A stretch of DNA of 64,000 bases, from assembly GCA_016718505.1 (NCBI GenBank), contig JADKDE010000003.1, positions 124,001 through 188,000 of the forward strand, written 5' to 3'. The translations under genes were made by a program, and so were the position numbers. The notes under the pieces are model-generated. The model had not been told where the DNA came from. It did no database searches and saw only the letters and a program-made list of their open reading frames with translations. Source of the DNA: Saprospiraceae bacterium (lineage in GTDB: Bacteria > Bacteroidota > Bacteroidia > Chitinophagales > Saprospiraceae). Positions 18,356-26,435 of this stretch are shown piece by piece. Within the stretch, counting starts at the first letter, position 1, and every line of letters starts with the position of its first letter.

Positions 18356-19660
18356 TTGGATACATTTAAAGTAGAAGGCGGCTTGAAGTTAAAAGGTGAA
18401 ATCACCCCTCAAGGGGCCAAAAACGAAGCCTTGCAAATCATCAGTGCGGTTTTGCTCTCCGAAGAAAAAATTACAATCTCCAATATTCCCCAAATCATTG
18501 ATGTTATCTTATTGATAGAATTATTGGAAGGCCTCGGTGTAGCCGTGGAAAAGATATCGGATGATACCTATTCTTTTCAGGCTAATGACATTAATTTGAC
18601 CTATTGCGCCACCCCAGAATATCAGTCCAAAGCGAAAAAAATAAGGGGATCCGTCATGTTGATTGGGCCCATGCTGGCGAGATTTGGCAAGGCATATATA
18701 CCGAAGCCTGGAGGCGATAAAATAGGGCGTAGAAGACTTGACACGCACTTTCTTGGATTCGAGGAGTTGGGAGCCAAAGTTGCCTACGATTCTGAGACTT
18801 CTTCTTATTATTTGGATGCCAAAGAACTCAAAGGAAAATATATCCTCATGGATGAAATTTCCGTTACAGGAACTGCCAATGTCCTCATGGCGGCTGTCAT
18901 GGCGGAGGGAACTACTCAGATATACAATGCTGCGTGCGAGCCTTACCTCCAACAATTGTGCAAAATGCTAGTAAGGATGGGTGCAAAAATCGAGGGAATC
19001 GGCTCAAATCTTTTGACCATCCACGGAGTTAAAAAACTAGGCGGCACAAGCCACAGGATGTTGCCTGATATGATAGAGATCGGAAGCTTTATCGGATTGG
19101 CAGCTATGACCCAATCGGAAATAACGATCAAGGACTGCCAGATCAATGAATTGGCCAACATTTTGCCTGTTTTTAGGAGAATGGGGGTAAATTTTGAAAT
19201 TAAAGGCGATGATATTTTTGTTCCAGCGCAGGAATCTTACGAAATACAAACTTTCATGGATGGGTCCATTATGACGATTTACGATGCACCTTGGCCTGGT
19301 TTTACACCTGATTTATTGAGCATTATCGTGGTTATGGCCATTCAGGCTAGAGGGAGCGTTTTGATACACCAAAAAATGTTTGAAAGTAGATTGTTTTTCG
19401 TAGATAAACTGATAGATATGGGCGCACAAATCATCTTGTGTGATCCACACCGTGCCACGGTCATAGGCCTAGATAGAAGTCAACAGCTTAGAGGCATTGA
19501 GATGTCTTCACCAGATATCCGTGCTGGGGTAGCCTTGTTGATTGCTGCATTATCCGCGAAAGGTACCAGCCTTATCCACAACGTACACCAGATAGATCGG
19601 GGCTATCAAAATATCGATGCCAGACTTAACAAACTGGGGGCTAAAATCACAAGAGTTTAA
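18356..19660 (+). CDS. murA: UDP-N-acetylglucosamine 1-carboxyvinyltransferase, Asp-type active site
   Basis: 434 residues. It transfers enolpyruvate from PEP to UDP-GlcNAc, the first committed step of peptidoglycan synthesis, in the cytosol. The start is TTG at 18356, chosen because the protein then begins MDTFKVEGG as the family does. The inverted alpha/beta barrel repeats are present, with QGAKNEAL near the start (catalytic Lys22-Asn23 equivalents). The loop that carries catalytic Cys115 in E. coli reads PGGDKIGRRRLDTH here, putting Asp at residue 121. This Cys-to-Asp change occurs naturally in other MurA enzymes and makes them insensitive to fosfomycin, which alkylates the Cys. Confidence 0.95.
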   Translation: MDTFKVEGGLKLKGEITPQGAKNEALQIISAVLLSEEKITISNIPQIIDVILLIELLEGLGVAVEKISDDTYSFQANDINLTYCATPEYQSKAKKIRGSVMLIGPMLARFGKAYIPKPGGDKIGRRRLDTHFLGFEELGAKVAYDSETSSYYLDAKELKGKYILMDEISVTGTANVLMAAVMAEGTTQIYNAACEPYLQQLCKMLVRMGAKIEGIGSNLLTIHGVKKLGGTSHRMLPDMIEIGSFIGLAAMTQSEITIKDCQINELANILPVFRRMGVNFEIKGDDIFVPAQESYEIQTFMDGSIMTIYDAPWPGFTPDLLSIIVVMAIQARGSVLIHQKMFESRLFFVDKLIDMGAQIILCDPHRATVIGLDRSQQLRGIEMSSPDIRAGVALLIAALSAKGTSLIHNVHQIDRGYQNIDARLNKLGAKITRV

Positions 19661-19672
19661 ATTCTCTGTTTT

Positions 19673-20161
19673 TTATTCGACAGGTAACGGTAGATATTTT
19701 TTAAACCAAGTTGCTTGGGGCGACTTGTAACCCAATTCTTTCGTTGATTGAATCCACGACAATGATGTATCCCATATTTTCAAATCCTCTATATCACCGC
19801 TTTGTACCTTCGTTTTTATTTCTGAAAAAGAACAAATTTTTTCAACCCCGTCGATCTCGACTGGGACGCTCATTCGATCAAAAAAGTCTATATCCAGCTT
19901 GACTCCAAGTTCCTTCATCGTTCTAAAAAGTCCATCTTTAGAGCATCCGCCGATGGGATCTTCTTGTTCAGCAAGTACCAAGACGTAATTTGAATGGATT
20001 AAATAACTCGAATAAACTTTGTCCCCGTGAGATGTCCATTGCTCGCAGAAATCCTCCAGTGATCCACTGACCATTTCTTTTTGATCATTAGTAAGTGGTT
20101 TTGCAAAACAAAAATGCCAAACAGCCATCGATCCCTTCATTTCTTCTATTTTTTTCAACAT
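19673..20161 (-). CDS. Small conserved Bacteroidota protein (often named 'ABC transporter ATPase')
   Basis: 162 residues, acidic, no membrane segment, no signal. The pattern W-x-F...FCEQWTSHGDKVYSSYLI...GGCSKD...K resembles a short Bacteroidota-specific family that databases call 'ABC transporter ATPase', although it has no Walker motifs. Met9 or Met13 could be the true start. It lies 4 bp downstream of the CCG-domain Fe-S protein gene on the same strand, so the two form an operon. Function unknown. Confidence 0.6.
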   Translation of the reverse strand: MLKKIEEMKGSMAVWHFCFAKPLTNDQKEMVSGSLEDFCEQWTSHGDKVYSSYLIHSNYVLVLAEQEDPIGGCSKDGLFRTMKELGVKLDIDFFDRMSVPVEIDGVEKICSFSEIKTKVQSGDIEDLKIWDTSLSWIQSTKELGYKSPQATWFKKYLPLPVE

Positions 20162-20165
20162 AATT

Positions 20166-20957
20166 TTAATGCATTGATTGTATAATCAATTCTGACAAAT
20201 CATAAACCATGATATCATCTTGTTGGTCCTTTGCTTTGATACCGTCTTGAAGCATCGTAATGCAAAATGGACAATTAGCTGCTACTATCTTGGCTCCAGA
20301 TTCCATGACGTCCTCTATACGCTCTACATTGATTCGCTTATTCCCTGGCTCATCTTCCTTGAACATTTGGCCTCCACCTGCACCACAACACAGTCCATTG
20401 GTTTTACACCTTTTCATCTCCACCAAATCCGCATCGAGCTGTTTTAGCACATCCCTTGGAGCTTCGTAGATGCCATTCACCCTACCCAAATAGCACGAAT
20501 CGTGGTAAGTTATTTTCTTTCCTTTAAATTCTCCTCCATCCTTCATTTTTATTCGCCCTTCATTGATTAAGGATTGCAAAAATGCGCTGTGATGCGTCAC
20601 TTCATAGTGCCCTCCTAGTGCAGGATATTCATTTTTAATCGTATTGAAACAATGCGGACAGGCTGTAACTATTTTTTTTACCTCATACCCATTCAAGGTT
20701 TGAATATTTTGAGCCGCCAACATCTGAAAGATAAATTCGTTTCCAGCCCTTCTTGCAGGATCTCCCGTGCATTTTTCCTCATTACCCAAGATCGCATAAG
20801 AAATCCCTACCTTATCCAGTATCTCGGCAAAAGCTCTAGACACTTTTTGAGCCCTTGCATCGTAACTTCCAGCACAGCCCACCCAAAATAATATCTCAGG
20901 TGATATCCCTTCATTTATGCATTCCGCCATTGTTTTAATCTTCGTCGCCATTTCCAA
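20166..20957 (-). CDS. (Fe-S)-binding protein with two CCG domains (heterodisulfide reductase D-like)
   Basis: 263 residues. Two cysteine-rich CCG modules are present. The first includes FWVGCAGSYD, EKCTGDPARR and TACPHCFNTI. The second includes HDSCYLGR, GLCCGAGGG and NCPFCITML. These ligate iron-sulfur clusters in HdrB/GlpC/LutA-type proteins that pass electrons to or from quinones, ferredoxins or disulfides. Bacteroidota often encode this protein beside a larger 4Fe-4S partner; no partner is in view upstream. The start may be Met1 or Met3. It forms an operon with the following 162-residue protein. Confidence 0.85.
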   Translation of the reverse strand: MEMATKIKTMAECINEGISPEILFWVGCAGSYDARAQKVSRAFAEILDKVGISYAILGNEEKCTGDPARRAGNEFIFQMLAAQNIQTLNGYEVKKIVTACPHCFNTIKNEYPALGGHYEVTHHSAFLQSLINEGRIKMKDGGEFKGKKITYHDSCYLGRVNGIYEAPRDVLKQLDADLVEMKRCKTNGLCCGAGGGQMFKEDEPGNKRINVERIEDVMESGAKIVAANCPFCITMLQDGIKAKDQQDDIMVYDLSELIIQSMH

Positions 20958-21046
20958 CCAGTCTGATTTTAAAGAATATATATTACAGAATTGTTAAATA
21001 TTTAAAATAAAAATGTATTATTTTAACAAAAACATAAGTAAAAGTA

Positions 21047-21079
21047 TTTGCTTTTTTCACGACTAAACCTTTACCTTTG
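21047..21079 (+). promoter_or_regulatory. -33/-7 promoter for the 21165 gene
   Basis: TTTG at 21047-21050 and TACCTTTG at 21072-21079, 21 nt apart, match the Bacteroidota sigma-A pair (TTTG / TAnnTTTG). The leader would be about 80 nt. Confidence 0.6.
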
Positions 21080-21164
21080 CTAAGGTATTGAATTTTTCGC
21101 ATTTGTGCTAATTTTTCAAATTGCTATAAAACAATAAACTTTTGTCTATCAGACATTCTTTTGG

Positions 21165-22321
21165 ATGAAAATTAAATTTGAGACTGTACTTCCATTATTC
21201 TTTTGTTTTTTAAGCTTTTCTGGGCTTTTTGGACAAACAATAAAAACTTTGCCCAGTGGTGAAACCGTCATGGTATATCCCGATGGCTCTTGGCGAAAAT
21301 ACCAAAAAAGCAACGATGATACTTCTTCAGTGGACGTCCTAGCTGCAGTATCGAATCCCCTCCCAAACCCTCCTCCTAGCCCAGAATTCATCTACACTCA
21401 GGCTGATGTACCCGCCCTAGAAACCAAGGTAATCAAAGCCATTAATTCTTACCGTGAAAAAGTAAATTATAAGTACGATCGCCAAGATAATTTGGAGAAT
21501 ATCAGATCCAAACCCAATGTAACTGACGATGAATTAGTGACGGCCACCAAGGATTTGGAAGCTGCGATCCAAGCGGAAGAAGTGGCATTGCAAACTTTAG
21601 AAAATTCCAAAGCAGAATTAAAGAAAGCAAAGGTTACACCTCCTTCAAAAGGGCAAAAAAAATCCAAAGATAATAACGAAACCAGCGAAACCAATCCTTC
21701 ACAAGAAGGTGGAGCGGTGGATACTTCTGCCCAAAATAGCGCCAACGATGAAATTACATTCAACCAAGTTTCTATCGAAGATACCAACCCTAAAAAAAGA
21801 AAACAGTGGGAAAAAGCAACTGTGGCGTTCAATATAAAGGCATCGATGAATTCTCCAAAAAGAAGAGAATAGAATTAAATCCTGATCTGTTTTTTACTTA
21901 TTCCAACAAGGAAATCAAGCAAATCTTGAAAGAACAAGATGTCATCAGATGCGAGGGATATATGGCCGCTATTTCTGGAGGATATAGGTATTTGCTTTTA
22001 ACTTTTTCATTCCCCTCCCAAGAAATTCGGCGAGATTACGGTACCTATAGAGAAGGCTCTTTTTTACAAATCAAATTCATTGACGATGAAAAAATGACCT
22101 TGTATAACACAGGTGTAGATGATGTCCGATTCAATTCCAAGACGGGCTTATACGAAATCCAAGCTCAGTTTTCTATTGACTACAAACAAGAAAAAATCCT
22201 ACGTAAAAAAGATATTGACAAAATTCGCGTGACTTGGACCTCTGGATTTGAGGATTATGACGTATTCAATACCCAATTCCTCAAGACACAACTCCAATGC
22301 TTAGAAAAAGAACTCGATTAA
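21165..22321 (+). CDS. Secreted coiled-coil protein, unknown family, with one apparent frameshift
   Basis: The signal peptide ends near FSGLFGQ, followed by LPSGETVMVYPDGSWRKY, a short motif common in Bacteroidota periplasmic proteins. Residues of about 90-160 form a charged helical, probably coiled-coil, region (DLEAAIQAEEVALQTLENSK), then a Pro/Lys/Ser linker. The frame is lost at the A(7) run at 21792-21798. Adding one A joins it to the second half (CGVQYKGIDEF...CLEKELD), giving about 385 residues. That C-terminal domain (about 160 residues, beta-rich) has no recognised family. miaE begins 8 bp after it. The frameshift is probably a sequencing error. Confidence 0.65.
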
Positions 22322-22328
22322 TGCCCTT

Positions 22329-22910
22329 ATGCTCGGTTTACAGTTTCCGACAGACCCTCGCTGGGTCGATTTAGCCTCCAAAGATCTAGCCGAAATCCTA
22401 ACTGACCACGCCTATTGTGAACTGAAGGCCGCCACCATGTGCATCAGTCTGGTCCAATCCTATCCCGACAAAATAAAATTGGTCGAAGAAGTCTCCCCTG
22501 TAGTTACGGAAGAATGGGGCCATTTCCGACAGGTACTCAACGAACTCAAAAAAAGAGATTTGAAGCTCGGCTTTCAGCGCAAAGATGAGTACGTCCTAGG
22601 TCTTCTAGCATTCAAAAAACCAGGTGGTTCCAAGATAGACGTCCTCGTCGAAAAATTGCTCGTTTGCGCCTTGATCGAAGCGCGCAGTTGTGAGCGATTT
22701 CGCTTGCTAAGTCTCCATCTTGAAGAGGCAGATTTACGCAAATTTTACCATCAATTTATGGTTGCAGAAGCCAGTCACTACACCATGTTCCTAGACCTTG
22801 CGCGACTTTATGGAGATCCCACCAAGGTCAACAATCGATGGCAAGAGTATCTCCAATTCGAGGGTGAACTCATGGCCAGTTTGACCCCACAAGGCACACG
22901 GGTCCATTGA
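22329..22910 (+). CDS. miaE: tRNA-(ms2io6A)-hydroxylase-like diiron protein
   Basis: 193 residues. A ferritin-like diiron monooxygenase that hydroxylates the isopentenyl group of ms2i6A37 in tRNA. The carboxylate/His ligands are visible in two pairs: DHAYCELKAA with EEWGHFRQVL, and EARSCERF with AEASHYTMFL. Length and ligand spacing fit MiaE. It starts 8 bp after the coiled-coil protein gene, so it is likely transcribed from that promoter. An IS110-interrupted structured repeat follows directly. Confidence 0.9.
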   Translation: MLGLQFPTDPRWVDLASKDLAEILTDHAYCELKAATMCISLVQSYPDKIKLVEEVSPVVTEEWGHFRQVLNELKKRDLKLGFQRKDEYVLGLLAFKKPGGSKIDVLVEKLLVCALIEARSCERFRLLSLHLEEADLRKFYHQFMVAEASHYTMFLDLARLYGDPTKVNNRWQEYLQFEGELMASLTPQGTRVH

Positions 22911-22916
22911 TATTAT

Positions 22917-22946
22917 GGCACCTCCTCATGTTATGAGGACCGCGCT
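22917..22946 (-). repeat. Structured intergenic repeat, copy 3, 3' part (split by IS110)
   Basis: The minus strand reads AGCGCGGTCCTCATAACATG and onward to GAGGAGGTGCC: hairpin 3 (CCTCAT/ATGAGG) and the 3' arm of the outer stem (GGTGC). It continues exactly where the fragment at 24384-24462 stops. The uninterrupted copy at 50.3 kb shows the joined order. Confidence 0.75.
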
Positions 22947-22989
22947 CATATCTTTGCAATATAACTCATATTTTTATAATTTAACCCAT

Positions 22990-23110
22990 AATACTAAAAG
23001 CTATCACAGCAAATTGAGACCGCGCTAGATACATTTTAAAAATGATATTGTCGAGACAGGTTTATCTGTGGTAGTTTTTATTTGTCAGCCTCAATAGTAC
23101 CTAGACACTA
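22990..23110 (+). ncRNA. Probable IS110 bridge RNA with readable guide segments
   Basis: In the left end, upstream of the transposase. GACCGCGCT at 23018-23026 is identical to the 9 nt of target ending in the left CT core (22938-22946): a candidate target guide. ATAGTACCT at 23094-23102 is identical to the 9 nt ending in the right CT core (24377-24385), that is, the donor end: a candidate donor guide. AAAAG at 22996-23000 is complementary to CTTTT across the right target core, a weaker match. A hairpin ACAG-GTTTAT-CTGT lies between the guides. Known IS110 biology supplies the interpretation; the matches are read directly. Ends are approximate. Confidence 0.65.
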
Positions 23111-23189
23111 GTTTTATTAAATTAGATGTTGTATTACAATGAGCAATGGTATGCAAATAAATTTTTAGTATTATACAAAAACTATTTTT

Positions 23190-24226
23190 ATGATAATAAA
23201 GTATTCAGTTGGATTAGATGTTTCTGCGGCCGACATTAAAGCATGTATATCTGTGATAGATATTGAACAACGGGTAAAAGTTCAATTCTCCAAAACGCAC
23301 AGTAATACAAAAAGGGGCTTTTGGAACTTTATAATTGGATTATAAAAAGTCATAAGTCGCCAGAAATTCCATTGGTGGTATGTATGGAAGCAACGGGAGT
23401 TTATCATGAAAATAGTGCGTATTTTTTATTAGAAAAGGGTTAAGAATTTCCATAGTGTTGCCCAATAAGGCAAAAAGTATTTACAAGCTTTAGGGCTCAA
23501 AAGTAAAAATGATAAAATTGATGCTAAAGGTCTAGCTCAAATGGGAGCGGAACAAAATTTAAAAGAATGGAAACCTTTGGGCAACTTTTTTTATGATCTT
23601 CGTATTCTAACGAGGCAACATGAGGTATTGCAAAAGAATATTACTTCAGAAAAAAACCGCCTACATGCTGCGGAAACTGCTGCACGTCAAGTAAAAATTG
23701 AATTAACTCAAATTAAACAACTTATTACTTTTCTCAAAAAACAATTAGCAATAATTGAAGTTGAAATCCATAAAATGATAGAAACCAATCCTACGTACAA
23801 GGATAAGTTTGCTAGAGTTTGTAAGCTTCATGGCATAGCCACATTGTCAGCAGCAACAATTATTGCAGAAACTGGAGGATTTGAGCTATTTGAAAATTAC
23901 AAACAAGTAGTAAGCTATGCAGGATATGATGTAGTTGAAAATCAATCGGGGAAAACATCAAGGCAAAACTAAAATTTCCAAAAAGGTAACTCTAAAATCA
24001 GAAGAATATTACATATGCCAGCATTAGTCGCAAGAGGGAAAGAGGGAACAGTGTTTGAAAAACTGTACACCAGGGTATTTGAAAAAACTGGAATAAAAAT
24101 GAAAGGAATCGTCGCTGTACAGAAAAACTATTGCTTATGATTTATTATATTTGGAAAAAGGATTTGATATATGACATTAATTTTTCAAATATCCAAAAGG
24201 AGGAGTTGGCGCCCCCTCTCCGTTAA
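23190..24226 (+). pseudogene. IS110-family DEDD transposase, frameshifted
   Basis: The N-terminus IKYSVGLDVSAADIKACI carries the first Asp, CMEATGVYHE the Glu, and KNDKIDAKGLA the remaining Asp pair of the DEDD (RuvC-like) domain. The C-terminal Tnp2 region includes GIATLSAATIIAETGGF and VVSYAGYDVV. The frame is broken at about six places, near G or A runs at about 23316, 23440 and 23475 and again after 23960 and 24120. The rebuilt end is RRILHMPALVARGKEG...LLLMIYYIWKKD. All breaks are 1-nt, but their density is far above the rest of the window, so real decay is likely as well as possible sequencing error. Confidence 0.85.
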
Positions 24227-24248
24227 AAATAGATAAAGAAAAACAATT

Positions 24249-24272
24249 AAAAAAGCCACATATAATGTGGCT
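24249..24272 (-). terminator. Hairpin with minus-strand T run inside the IS110 right end
   Basis: AGCCACAT (24254-24261) pairs with ATGTGGCT (24265-24272) around a 3-nt loop. On the minus strand it is followed by six T. It may block transcription entering the IS from the right. Confidence 0.5.
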
Positions 24273-24383
24273 TCACAAGGTGAGCATCCTTTAAGTTATC
24301 GAAGTATGCCCCTCTCCGTAAGGCAAATATATTAAAAAATGTAGTATAAAAAATGTAAAATAATTTGGTATTGAAGATAGTAC

Positions 24384-24462
24384 CTTTTCGTGGGTTCCGT
24401 CTCGACTTTTTCATCGTCGAGACCCTCGTTTAAGTCGAGGCCACTCCTATCTCTGGTGCACC
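24384..24462 (-). repeat. Structured intergenic repeat, copy 3, 5' part (split by IS110)
   Basis: On the minus strand: outer stem 5' arm GCACC (24455-24459), AGAGATAGGAGTGG, hairpin 1 CCTCG/CGAGG, hairpin 2 GTCTCGAC/GTCGAGAC, linker GGAACCCACG, then AAAAG at the IS junction. It is the closest relative of the 50.3 kb copy. The 24463-24599 stretch up to the next gene shows nothing else. Confidence 0.75.
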
Positions 24463-24599
24463 CAAATGTGAGATCGGTCATTTGTTATATCTATCCTACA
24501 ACATTTTACACACTCTTCATCTAGGTCTAGAGCCATCACAAATACCACCATCGCTGTATTCCAAAATTTATTTTTACCTTAGCATTCTTATTATTGTTT

Positions 24600-25418
24600 A
24601 TGATAGAATCTAAATCCCCACTTTTTACCAAGGAAATTAAACTTTTTATCTTCCTTTTTGGCGTTTTTCTAACCAATGCACTGTTGGCAGAATTTGTAGG
24701 TGTTAAGATTTTCTCCCTTGAAAAATCCTTGGGTTTCCAACCAGTAGAATGGAATCTTTTAGGCATCCCTGTTTCATTTAATCTAACTGCTGGGGTTATC
24801 CTTTGGCCTGTCGTATTTATTCTAACTGATATAGTCAATGAGTATTTTGGCCCCAAAGGTGTCCGACTTATTTCGTTCACCACCGCTTTTTTAATTGCCT
24901 TTTCTTTTGCGATGGTGCAGTGGGCTATCCATCTTGTCCCAGCAGATTTTTGGCCTACATCACACCTGCCACCAGCTACAGATATTTCCTTCGAACAAAA
25001 GAAAAATCTTGTCGGAAATTACGATGCAGCCTATCGCTTGATATTCGGTCAAGGTCTTTGGATTATCATCGGATCTTTGGTCGCATTTATAGTAGGACAG
25101 TTGGTCGATGTTTTTATTTTCCAATCCATAAAAAGAAAACTTGGATCAAGTAAAATATGGCTTAGATCTACGGGGTCCACCATCGTTTCCCAACTAATCG
25201 ATAGTTTTATCGTCTTATTCATAGCTTTCTATATAGGCGCAGGTTGGAGCATGAAAACCGTTTTGGCCATTTGTACCATCAACTATTTTTATAAGTTCTT
25301 TATCGCCGTTGGACTGACCCCTTTGCTGTACATAATCCATTGGGCGATAGAATCCTACCTAGGAAAAGAGAAGTCTCAAGAACTCAGAGACAAAGCTATG
25401 CACCAAGGAATTGACTAA
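24600..25418 (+). CDS. Queuosine-precursor transporter (YhhQ/VUT family)
   Basis: 272 residues from the ATG at 24600. A multi-helix inner-membrane permease for preQ0/preQ1 or queuine. Family signatures are ILTDIVNEYFGPKGVR near residues 80-95, then VGQLVDVFIFQSIKR and STIVSQLIDSFIVLFIAFY. It supplies precursors for queuosine tRNA modification, which is interesting near miaE, another tRNA-modification gene. The next gene, kdsD, has its own promoter-like site. Confidence 0.88.
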   Translation: MIESKSPLFTKEIKLFIFLFGVFLTNALLAEFVGVKIFSLEKSLGFQPVEWNLLGIPVSFNLTAGVILWPVVFILTDIVNEYFGPKGVRLISFTTAFLIAFSFAMVQWAIHLVPADFWPTSHLPPATDISFEQKKNLVGNYDAAYRLIFGQGLWIIIGSLVAFIVGQLVDVFIFQSIKRKLGSSKIWLRSTGSTIVSQLIDSFIVLFIAFYIGAGWSMKTVLAICTINYFYKFFIAVGLTPLLYIIHWAIESYLGKEKSQELRDKAMHQGID

Positions 25419-25433
25419 ATCGCACTAAATCAT

Positions 25434-25441
25434 TATCTTTG
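25434..25441 (+). promoter_or_regulatory. -7 promoter element for kdsD
   Basis: TATCTTTG fits TAnnTTTG, 20 nt upstream of the TTG start. Confidence 0.45.
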
Positions 25442-25461
25442 TTGGCTTAATATTTTTAATA

Positions 25462-26427
25462 TTGAAATCATTACCCTCCGATATCGCCCAAGAAGTCATC
25501 GCTAGTGAAACTTACGGATTGCAAAGTTTGATGAATTCCATCGAAGCTCCTTTCAACGATTTTATTCAATATGTTTTGAATTTTAATCCTGGGCTTGTTT
25601 GGACTGGCGTAGGCAAAAGTGGCTGGATAGCTCAAAAAATAGTCGCAACCATGCATTCTGTTGGCATAAGTGCTGCTTTTATGCACCCCAGCGAGGCCAT
25701 TCATGGAGACTTGGGCATGCTCCTCGAGGGCGATTTCGTCCTTTTTATCTCCAAGAGCGGAGAGAGCGAAGAACTAAAAACCATCCTACCAATCATCAAA
25801 TCAAGAGGACTAAAAACAGCCGCAATATGCTCAAGGCCCAAAAGCTATCTTGCATCCGAAGTGGACTTCCTTTTACTCACCCCCAACGTACCAGAGGCCG
25901 ATCCTTTTGATTGGGTGCCTACTACCAGCACTGCCATGCAGATGGCATTAGGCGATGCGATTGCCATCACTTTGATGAAATTAAAAGGAACCACCGAAAA
26001 AGATTTTGCTAGGAATCATCCAGGAGGCTTGATTGGCAAATCTTTGCTTATGTCGGTCAAGGACTTGATCAAAAGCCAAAGCGCGCCTTCTGTCATTATC
26101 GATGAAAAAGTTCACTCCGTTTTGCTCACCATGAGTCAAGGCAAACTAGGTGCCACAGCGGTACTAGATCAAAGACAAAGGCTGGTAGGCATCATCACAG
26201 ATGGAGATATCAGAAGGATGATACTCAAAGAAAATACTTTTCAGGATATGACCGCCCAAGACATGATGACATCAAATCCACTGTCGATTTCTATCCACGC
26301 ACCTGCTTTGGATGCTTTGGATCTCATCAGATCTAGACATATCAATCACCTCCTTGTCATCGACGAAGAGGATAATTACCAAGGAATCCTTCATATACAA
26401 AGGCTTATCGAAGAGGGATTTGGTTGA
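25462..26427 (+). CDS. kdsD: Arabinose-5-phosphate isomerase (KpsF/GutQ family)
   Basis: 321 residues starting with TTG. Converts D-ribulose 5-phosphate to D-arabinose 5-phosphate, the first step of KDO synthesis for lipopolysaccharide. An N-terminal SIS domain (about residues 30-170) contains TGVGKSGWIAQKI, the HPSEAIHGDLGM segment with a catalytic His, and LFISKSGESEEL. Two CBS domains (about 205-320) follow, ending HLLVIDEEDNYQGI. Length and order are those of the family. A convergent nuclease gene ends 8 bp away. Confidence 0.93.
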   Translation: MKSLPSDIAQEVIASETYGLQSLMNSIEAPFNDFIQYVLNFNPGLVWTGVGKSGWIAQKIVATMHSVGISAAFMHPSEAIHGDLGMLLEGDFVLFISKSGESEELKTILPIIKSRGLKTAAICSRPKSYLASEVDFLLLTPNVPEADPFDWVPTTSTAMQMALGDAIAITLMKLKGTTEKDFARNHPGGLIGKSLLMSVKDLIKSQSAPSVIIDEKVHSVLLTMSQGKLGATAVLDQRQRLVGIITDGDIRRMILKENTFQDMTAQDMMTSNPLSISIHAPALDALDLIRSRHINHLLVIDEEDNYQGILHIQRLIEEGFG

Positions 26428-26435
26428 TTGAATCA

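Larger units (their letters stand above)
22947..24385 (+). mobile_element. IS110-family insertion sequence (degraded), about 1.44 kb, flanked by CT cores
   Basis: Ends are placed by comparison with the uninterrupted repeat at 50.3 kb. There the sequence reads ACCGAGCT-TTTCG. Here ACCGCGCT ends at 22946 and TTTCG resumes at 24386, and a CT dinucleotide sits at both junctions (22945-22946 and 24384-24385). IS110 elements recombine at such a 2-bp core and make no longer target duplication. The left end (about 243 bp) precedes the transposase and the right end (about 159 bp) follows it, as in the IS110 subgroup, where the bridge RNA lies in the left end. No terminal inverted repeats are seen, as expected. 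Confidence 0.8.
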
